From the NCBI GenBank assembly GCA_003160755.1, contig QEXZ01000020.1:1-17511 (forward strand): a DNA stretch of 17,511 nucleotides. Direction: 5' to 3'. Both the position numbers and the translations under genes were made by a program. This stretch comes from Methanomicrobiales archaeon. Lineage in GTDB: Archaea; Halobacteriota; Syntropharchaeia; Alkanophagales; Methanospirareceae. The notes beneath the pieces are model-generated. The model worked only from the letters and a program-made list of their open reading frames with translations, had not been told where the DNA came from and made no database searches. Every line of letters starts with the position of its first letter. The first letter of the stretch is position 1. This document shows positions 13,464 to 17,511 of the stretch, in pieces.

Positions 13464-13628
13464 CAAATATGGGTTCCCAAATACATTATTAATGCGGTAG
13501 TGTAGTTTGCCATCCTCAATGCCTTCAATAATTTCCTCCTGTGTAAGTCCAAATTCCTTTCGAGCAGACTTATCGCTAAGCGTAGCACCTTTCTTAAACC
13601 AGGTGGAATTTGCTCCTCCGGACTGCAT
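13284..13628 (-). CDS. Excisionase-like helix-turn-helix protein with C-terminal coiled coil
   Basis: The 114-residue product begins with a short linker and then a compact helical region, SDKSARKEFGLTQEEIIEGI (about 18-37), followed by LHYRINNVFGNPYLRLVRSE (42-61) and VEAFVDEKYG. This is the pattern of a MerR/excisionase-type winged helix, with helix-turn-helix, a small wing (GNPYLRL) and a final helix. Residues 72-111 are rich in K, E, Q and L with heptad spacing, and form a likely coiled coil for dimerisation. A GGGAG precedes the ATG by about 8 bases. The gene lies 95 bases before the pRiA4b-like gene on the same strand, and that pairing is repeated in the second copy, which suggests a functional unit. 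DNA binding is inferred, not shown. Confidence 0.7.
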   Translation of the reverse strand: MQSGGANSTWFKKGATLSDKSARKEFGLTQEEIIEGIEDGKLHYRINNVFGNPYLRLVRSEVEAFVDEKYGSNYLKKKKIKKELAQTNKELKRLKTQVASLEQRKAELQDCFEE

Positions 13629-13681
13629 CTTATCTACTCCCTAAGTAGAAGTATAATTTTTCTTTGGTAATACTTTCTTTT

Positions 13682-13876
13682 TCATACGAATTCGTTTCTT
13701 CTTTTGGAAAATATACTGAAGAAGACTCTCCGGCAATCGCAACCTACCTCGTCGCAATAGAGTTCAATCAAGGCATAGTTTCCTTCGGGTAATTCGGGGT
13801 CACCAATTGCGATTATTGATCTGGTTTCTTTTTCTGCTATTTCCGGGAACTTTTCATAAAAAGGTGTATATGGCAT
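13682..13876 (-). CDS. Truncated small protein with CDEVGCDCRR motif
   Basis: The 64-residue product starts MPYTPFYEKFPEIAEKETRS and contains LYCDEVGCDCRRVFF (about 39-53). I recall this arrangement (FPEIAEKET near the N-terminus, then CDExxCDCRRV) from longer hypothetical proteins in archaea and bacteria, in which the cysteines could bind metal. Here the frame ends 11 residues after the motif. An alternative frame continues YFPKEETNSYEKESITKEKL and ends in a stop at about 13632-13634, so a frameshifted gene is possible. It looks like a truncated or decayed gene. The region directly before its start carries a degenerate recombination-site-like element. Confidence 0.5.
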   Translation of the reverse strand: MPYTPFYEKFPEIAEKETRSIIAIGDPELPEGNYALIELYCDEVGCDCRRVFFSIFSKRRNEFV

Positions 13877-13923
13877 AATAATACATCCAATGAACGGAAT
13901 GAGCCGGATACGCTCTGTTAGAC
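13872..13923 (-). mobile_element. Degenerate attC-like site
   Basis: On the minus strand GTCTAAC (13923-13917) directly follows the stop of the 209-residue gene. AGAGCGTATCC, then GGATGTAT and an ATTATGC merging with the start of the next gene give a weak stem. GTCTAAC fits the RYYYAAC consensus, but the opposite GTTRRRY box is mutated or absent, so this is at best an eroded cassette junction. Confidence 0.25.
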
Positions 13924-13932
13924 GAAGCCTTT

Positions 13933-14562
13933 TTATTCATATCTTACTTCGATGCCATCAATTTTATTCAATCTGAAAAAGGAAATAAATCGCTTAATTG
14001 AATCACTATCTGATTTAACCTTCTTACTCAGTTTCTTATATCTCCTAAGAAGATATTCTTCTAAGTCACCGGGAAAAACAAAAGATACGCCGGAAGTCAT
14101 GTTGAAACCTTTAAACGGAATGAGCCTAATAAACAATAATAATCCAAGAATAGCGGTTTTACTGAAGGCAATGTCTATTAGCTTTATGTTATCTTTTTTG
14201 TTCAAAATGTCATTCAAGAGTAATGTATTTTCTGCTTCAGAGATAGAAGTAACTTTGAATAGAGAAGTATATGACGAGAGTAAAGCATCCAATATGTCTT
14301 TCTCTATCTCATTTTGCCAGCCTATCTTCTCCCGATAAATCTCGATGGTTTTCTTATTGTTCACCCTATATTCGTTAAGAGCAAAATCCATTAAAACGCT
14401 TGTTTCATCCTCGCTATCAAATATCAAGGTACCGCCACGAACAATACCAAGTAACCTTGCCGATTTCATCAATACATCACGGTCAAGACAGGTATCTATT
14501 ATTTTATGATTTAGTTCCATGCCGATCTTCCTATATGTTTCATATTTTTCGATAATGGTCAT
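13933..14562 (-). CDS. Unknown protein, 209 residues, cassette-like position
   Basis: I choose the ATG at 14562 (MTIIEKYETYRKIG), with a GAGGAG site 9-14 bases upstream, rather than the longer frame to 14646, which would run through the attC-like hairpin. The product is a soluble-looking, mostly helical protein with IIDTCLDRDVLMKSARLLGI (about 22-41), a DSEDETSVLMDFALNEY stretch near 49-65, a hydrophobic ILGLLLFIRLIPF segment near 137-149 and a basic C-terminus. I do not recognise a family or catalytic motif. It is bounded by an attC-like hairpin upstream and a degenerate one downstream, as a promoterless integron cassette gene would be. Confidence 0.7.
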   Translation of the reverse strand: MTIIEKYETYRKIGMELNHKIIDTCLDRDVLMKSARLLGIVRGGTLIFDSEDETSVLMDFALNEYRVNNKKTIEIYREKIGWQNEIEKDILDALLSSYTSLFKVTSISEAENTLLLNDILNKKDNIKLIDIAFSKTAILGLLLFIRLIPFKGFNMTSGVSFVFPGDLEEYLLRRYKKLSKKVKSDSDSIKRFISFFRLNKIDGIEVRYE

Positions 14563-14588
14563 AGTAATTTTCTCCTCATAAAGGTTTC

Positions 14589-14680
14589 GTCTAACGTTTT
14601 CGGCATATACGACGTTTTGCTGAAGGCAAAATGTCCCGAAGAGCAAGGGCGAAGCCCGCAGCGTATATGCTGTGTTATGT
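14589..14680 (-). mobile_element. attC-like integron recombination site
   Basis: On the minus strand the 5' box is ACATAAC (14680-14674) and the 3' box is GTTAGAC (14595-14589), a perfect match to GTTRRRY. Inside, GCATATACG and CGTATATGC (14603-14611 and 14662-14670) are exact complements forming the L boxes. The tip carries two small hairpins, TTTTGC/GCAAAA near 14615-14631 and GGGC/GCCC near 14647-14657. Total length of 92 bases is within the attC range. The DUF1848 gene ends 18 bases before it and the 209-residue gene starts 26 bases after it, which is the spacing of integron cassettes. Confidence 0.55.
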
Positions 14681-14698
14681 GAAGTGGGACAGATATTA

Positions 14699-15667
14699 TT
14701 AAAACAATTTCATCTGTTTAACCCCTCCTTTTTCGTTTTCTTTACTTTTCACATCTTCTACCCATTTATCCGATTCCTCTTTGGTGTAACCCAGAAACGC
14801 CGCATTTTTGTCGTGTTTTTCAAATCGTGTGTATGCCTTTTTCTTGTTCATGTTTGCATAGCAATAAATACATCCATGCGGGCAGGTATCATAAGTTCCA
14901 ATATCTGTACTAACTGTACACCCGCACTCTTTTCTCGTTGGCTTTTCACTATATTTGGAACCATTCTGGTAGAACAATTCCTCGATGATATTTCCATCAA
15001 TACAATGTGCTTTTCCGATTTTTGGACCAATCAAACAATCGCCACAACACGTAAGCATCTCAATACCATATTGACCTGCGATCTCTGCCAATTCATTCGC
15101 AAGCTCAATTCTTAAATTCTTATCGGGGTCAATAATTTTTATAGCATTTTCTCTCTGAAATTTATCAAAATTTCTCTTCACTTTTCCGTATTGGATTGCA
15201 TAACTAAAATAACATCGCTCGACATATCCTTCAAGCGTAGATGCGATATTCTCAAAATTTTTAATGTGAAAATCGTAATCCGTAATATCTGAAATAATAA
15301 TGGGGTCGTATCGCCAATTTATGTGCTTTGGTGAATACATACGACTCATTTTTTTTAAGGCATCGATTGCAATCTCTTTTTCTACTAAATTGCATTCAAA
15401 GATATTTGGTAATCCGGTAATCGTGTAATTGAAATAGAATTTATAGCCCATATCTTCAATAATCTTCAATTTTTCGATGAACGGTTCGTAATTCTTTGAC
15501 CAGAAAACAAAGCATATAACGTCCTCCGGTTTCAGAGATACGATATATTTCTGTCCTCCAAATGGATTAATATAGCCCGCAAAACCTTCTTTCAATCTGT
15601 TCATAAACCAGTCCCCGTAAAATGCTGGAATATCTGTCCTACGAGATACCGAAATAATTTTTTTCAT
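14699..15667 (-). CDS. DUF1848 family protein (radical-SAM-like Fe-S protein)
   Basis: The 322-residue protein matches the DUF1848 family: SVSRRTDIPAFYGDWFMNRL (6-25), VSLKPEDVICFVFWSKN (43-59), NYTITGLPN near 80-88, and INWRYDPIIISDITDYDFHI. The C-terminal third is cysteine-rich: CCGDC (207-211), C222, CGC (248-250) and TCPHGCIYCYAN, in which C262, C266 and C269 form a CxxxCxxC motif like that binding the radical-SAM [4Fe-4S] cluster. In classic radical-SAM enzymes that motif is N-terminal, so here it is displaced to the C-terminus. The substrate is unknown. The start codon overlaps the stop of the methyltransferase-like gene (ATGA at 15664-15667), so the two are translationally coupled and probably work together. 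The C-terminus is complete. Confidence 0.88.
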   Translation of the reverse strand: MKKIISVSRRTDIPAFYGDWFMNRLKEGFAGYINPFGGQKYIVSLKPEDVICFVFWSKNYEPFIEKLKIIEDMGYKFYFNYTITGLPNIFECNLVEKEIAIDALKKMSRMYSPKHINWRYDPIIISDITDYDFHIKNFENIASTLEGYVERCYFSYAIQYGKVKRNFDKFQRENAIKIIDPDKNLRIELANELAEIAGQYGIEMLTCCGDCLIGPKIGKAHCIDGNIIEELFYQNGSKYSEKPTRKECGCTVSTDIGTYDTCPHGCIYCYANMNKKKAYTRFEKHDKNAAFLGYTKEESDKWVEDVKSKENEKGGVKQMKLF

Positions 15668-16524
15668 CTTAACTCCAACAATAATGATTTTGAATTAATA
15701 CATGGTGAATACTTAGGATTATCAGTATCTGTTTTGTAAAATTTACAATACCTTATCTCTGGAACATTAATTTTAAACCAATTAATTGAAGATACTGTTT
15801 TTATTATTCTTAAGTCATTAAAACCCATTTTTCCTATTCTAGATAAATACGTAGGGCTATAAAAATACTGTTGCGAGGAGCTTTCTATGATTGTCAGTAT
15901 AACTTGCTCACTATAACGTAACACATTAACAATAAATTTTCCTAATATGCCATTAACTTGTTTAAATGTTCGACCTTTACCAATCGCAGAAATAGAATTT
16001 GCCATTATTATCCAATCATAACCTCTTCTAAACACTGACTCATCATTCATGAAGTTATCTTCAAATAGTTTGTACTTTAGAGTTTTAACAATCTCTACAA
16101 ATTCATTAGTATTTGTAGCTTTAAATATGTTTATCATATCATTAAAGCCCTCAGATGGCTCAACTGTGGTTATCCTAAATTTGTGTTTGTAGCTGAAAAT
16201 AAAAAACCTACAAAATGCGAGTGGTACCGTAGCGGGACCACTACCAAGATCCATAATACGGATAGTATCAGTAAAAAACTCTCTGGATGCATCTATTACA
16301 CGGTTCAAAACATATTCGATCTGCGGTAGATGTAACGGAATATATTCTTGCAGATATTGAATACAATCCTGTCCTTCGAAGATGCGATACTCAGAACCGT
16401 CAAAAAAATCATCTCCTATATAATGATCACTAAACCTCCCTTGACCCATTTTTTCTATGATATTATGTACATTTTCATTACAAAAGCCGTAAATGCCATT
16501 TATATTTTTGCATGACATATCCAT
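15664..16524 (-). CDS. SAM-dependent methyltransferase-like protein
   Basis: The 286-residue product has a class I methyltransferase core: motif I IMDLGSGPATVPLAF (about 89-103), motif II ITTVEPSEGFNDMI (about 118-131) and motif IV DWIIMANSISAIGKG (about 169-183). The EPS after motif I resembles Rsm22-like methyltransferases, but the cysteine cluster of that family is not present, so I call only the fold. Residues 1-80 form a substrate-recognition-type N-terminal region. GAGG 8 bases before the ATG at 16524 supports the start, and a second ATG two codons later is possible. It overlaps a possible upstream 54-codon frame by 25 bases and the DUF1848 gene by 4 bases. The target (protein, RNA or small molecule) is unknown. 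Confidence 0.78.
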   Translation of the reverse strand: MDMSCKNINGIYGFCNENVHNIIEKMGQGRFSDHYIGDDFFDGSEYRIFEGQDCIQYLQEYIPLHLPQIEYVLNRVIDASREFFTDTIRIMDLGSGPATVPLAFCRFFIFSYKHKFRITTVEPSEGFNDMINIFKATNTNEFVEIVKTLKYKLFEDNFMNDESVFRRGYDWIIMANSISAIGKGRTFKQVNGILGKFIVNVLRYSEQVILTIIESSSQQYFYSPTYLSRIGKMGFNDLRIIKTVSSINWFKINVPEIRYCKFYKTDTDNPKYSPCINSKSLLLELR

Positions 16525-16664
16525 TTTATTGCCTCTATTTCATATAACTTCGGTATATCCGCAATACTTCGTATATCATTCCAATTTGGCAGTATATCTA
16601 AAGTACTTCGTATATACATCCCTCTGGATGAAAACTTTTTCTCTCCAAAACGTTCCAAAATCAT
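16500..16664 (-). CDS. Possible 54-residue protein with internal repeat
   Basis: The frame opens with an ATG (16664-16662) that overlaps the TGA of the recombinase remnant and has a strong GGAGGTG site 10 bases upstream. It closes at TAA 16500-16502 inside the methyltransferase-like gene. The product begins MILERFGEKKFSSRGMY and contains two 13-residue repeats, IRSTLDILPNWND and IRSIADIPKLYEI, which reflect a 39-base direct repeat in the DNA (TACTTCGTATAT on the plus strand at 16565 and 16604). I recognise no family. It could be a real coupled gene or a regulatory repeat that happens to be open. Confidence 0.35.
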   Translation of the reverse strand: MILERFGEKKFSSRGMYIRSTLDILPNWNDIRSIADIPKLYEIEAIKWICHAKI

Positions 16665-16802
16665 CCTTTTATACCACCTCCTTTCTTATTTTCAAACAAC
16701 CTATCTAAGGGACTTTTTATTTGACTTAAGTCTTTATTACTTACATGTGTATATATTTCTGTCGTTTTGCTGCTTTTATGCCCTAGCAACTCTTGAATTT
16801 TT
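16661..16802 (-). pseudogene. Tyrosine recombinase (integrase) C-terminal remnant
   Basis: The minus strand encodes KIQELLGHKSSKTTEIYTHV followed by SNKDLSQIKSPLDRLFENKK and GGGIKG, stop TGA at 16663-16661. This is the C-terminal catalytic end of tyrosine recombinases: LLGH carries the last catalytic His and the tyrosine nucleophile is in TTEIYTHVS. The KSPLD tail is shared by many Xer/IntI-like integrases. Everything upstream is gone: at about 16803 the sequence changes abruptly into the pRiA4b-like gene copy, in the same frame. It is therefore a fragment left at a recombination junction, and inactive by itself. Confidence 0.82.
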
Positions 16803-17143
16803 AATTGTATTTTGTGTTCCCAATCATCACCGAAATCCTATACATAGTCTGCCGTTCGATTTTCCATAGAGAAATAGTCAGCTATTTTTTGTTTCAATTC
16901 TGGAAGAACTTCTTCACCAAAATCTTCATTCGGGATTCCTATATTTTGCTTTAAACCCGTTGACGGATTCTCCAGCTCGAATTCATGCAGATGATAATCT
17001 ATCCAACCCATAGCGTCTTGAATGGCAACGTGTAGATCCCAGAAGGTATAGGTTTCCGGGACTTGTATTCGCCGCCAAATTGGTGGTTTTATTCCCTTCA
17101 GCGTGATCTTAAATTGGTACACTTGATTGTATTTCTTTTTCAT
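16803..17143 (-). pseudogene. Truncated second copy of the pRiA4b ORF-3-like gene
   Basis: The frame starts at ATG 17143 (KKKYNQVYQFKITLKGIKPP) with a GGAGGA site upstream, and it is nearly identical to residues 1-112 of the intact gene at 12595-13188. A TAC codon of the VYDFGDSW motif has become TAG (16840-16838), and the homology ends at about 16803, where the recombinase fragment begins in the same frame. The conserved ACPPEDCGG half is missing. The 101-residue product before the stop is unlikely to be functional. Confidence 0.85.
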
Positions 17144-17196
17144 TTTTCGCGATTCCTCCTTCTCTTGTATATAAAGTATAACGTCCTTATATTTAA

Positions 17197-17285
17197 GACA
17201 CAGATTTACATGGATTTACGCAGATTTATTTTAGTTTAACCGTGTTGATTCTTATCATCTGTGTTAATCTGCGTTAATCTGTGTC
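17197..17285. repeat. Complete palindromic hairpin repeat family 1
   Basis: The left arm GACACAGATTTACATGGATT plus TACGCAGAT and the right arm ATCTGTGTTAATCTGCGTTA plus ATCTGTGTC pair over about 29 bases with few mismatches, around a loop of about 31 bases. The corresponding intergenic stretch of copy 1 (13189-13283) lacks it, so it inserted after the duplication or was lost from the other copy. Confidence 0.75.
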
Positions 17286-17332
17286 AACGATTTATTTTTT
17301 CTTGTGATTGTTTATACTTTTATCATATATAT

Positions 17333-17511
17333 TCATTCCTCAAAACTATCCTGCAGCTCTGCTTTTCTTTGTTCGAGCGATGCCACCTGGGTTTTCAACC
17401 TCTTCAACTCTTTATTGGTCTGTGCCAACTCTTTCTTGATTTTTTTCTTCTTAAGGTAGTTGCTACCGTATTTTTCATCTACAAATGCTTCTACTTCACT
17501 TCGAACCAGCC
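17333..17511 (-). CDS. Second copy of the excisionase-like coiled-coil protein, partial
   Basis: Only the last 59 codons lie in the window. They match the coiled-coil end of the intact 114-residue protein at 13284-13628, with very few changes (for example Cys to Ser in the final QDSFEE). The stop is at 17333-17335. The N-terminal helix-turn-helix part would lie beyond the window end, so whether this copy is intact is unknown. Confidence 0.8.
   Translation of the reverse strand, partial: LVRSEVEAFVDEKYGSNYLKKKKIKKELAQTNKELKRLKTQVASLEQRKAELQDSFEE

Larger units (their letters stand above)
16803..17511. repeat. Segmental duplication, copy 2
   Basis: This is a direct copy of 12848-13463, about 4 kb away. 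It covers the pRiA4b-like fragment and the end of the excisionase-like gene, continues past the window end, and has an insertion of the palindromic repeat at 17197-17285 in the intergenic stretch. Confidence 0.85.

Noticed and set aside
14562..14646. Longer N-terminus for the 209-residue protein (start at 14646)
   Set aside because: It would be translated through the attC-like hairpin, whereas ATG 14562 has a good GAGGAG site just upstream.
16838..16840. In-frame TAG as a pyrrolysine codon in the pRiA4b-like copy
   Set aside because: The intact copy has TAC at this position, the gene is truncated right after it, and no pyl genes are visible. A nonsense mutation in a decaying copy is simpler.

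Overview
The window looks like a piece of an archaeal chromosome, probably euryarchaeal. It has an archaeal-type ribosomal protein L10e (uL16 family), an archaeal/eukaryotic-type phosphopantetheine adenylyltransferase, signal peptidases with the archaeal Ser/His arrangement instead of bacterial Ser/Lys, and purine-rich Shine-Dalgarno sites. The mixture of housekeeping genes, many dispersed hairpin repeats and gene remnants would fit a methanogen- or ANME-related lineage, but that placement is a guess.

Region 1 (1-5208) is the conserved, moderately GC-rich part. It holds a histone-deacetylase-family amidohydrolase on the minus strand, cut by the window start. On the plus strand follow two related signal peptidases (the second fused to a Yip1-type membrane domain), L10e, a flavin-reductase-like protein and argininosuccinate synthase. 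A remnant of the C-terminus of an asparagine synthetase (5267-5553) follows argG.

Region 2 (5634-10393) is a visibly AT-richer island on the minus strand. It is a complete Type III-like restriction-modification operon with Mod (beta-class DNA methyltransferase) followed by Res (helicase-nuclease). Upstream lie a possible 41-codon gene, an inverted repeat and a small membrane protein gene.

Region 3 (11484-12260) has a broken diaminopimelate epimerase fragment, without its catalytic cysteine, next to an intact phosphopantetheine adenylyltransferase gene.

Region 4 (12261-17511) is an accessory zone, almost entirely minus strand. It contains degenerate palindromic repeats and a duplicated module (excisionase-like helix-turn-helix coiled-coil protein plus pRiA4b ORF-3-like protein). 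The duplicated copies flank a methyltransferase-like protein translationally coupled to a DUF1848 (radical-SAM-like) protein, a 209-residue unknown protein and a truncated small protein. A 92-bp hairpin at 14589-14680 looks like an integron attC site placed between two of these genes as in a cassette array. The C-terminus of a tyrosine recombinase survives at 16661-16802. My reading is that this zone is a decayed, integron-like or integrase-driven cassette region. That is inference from architecture and needs comparison with related genomes.

I saw no CRISPR array, rRNA or tRNA gene.
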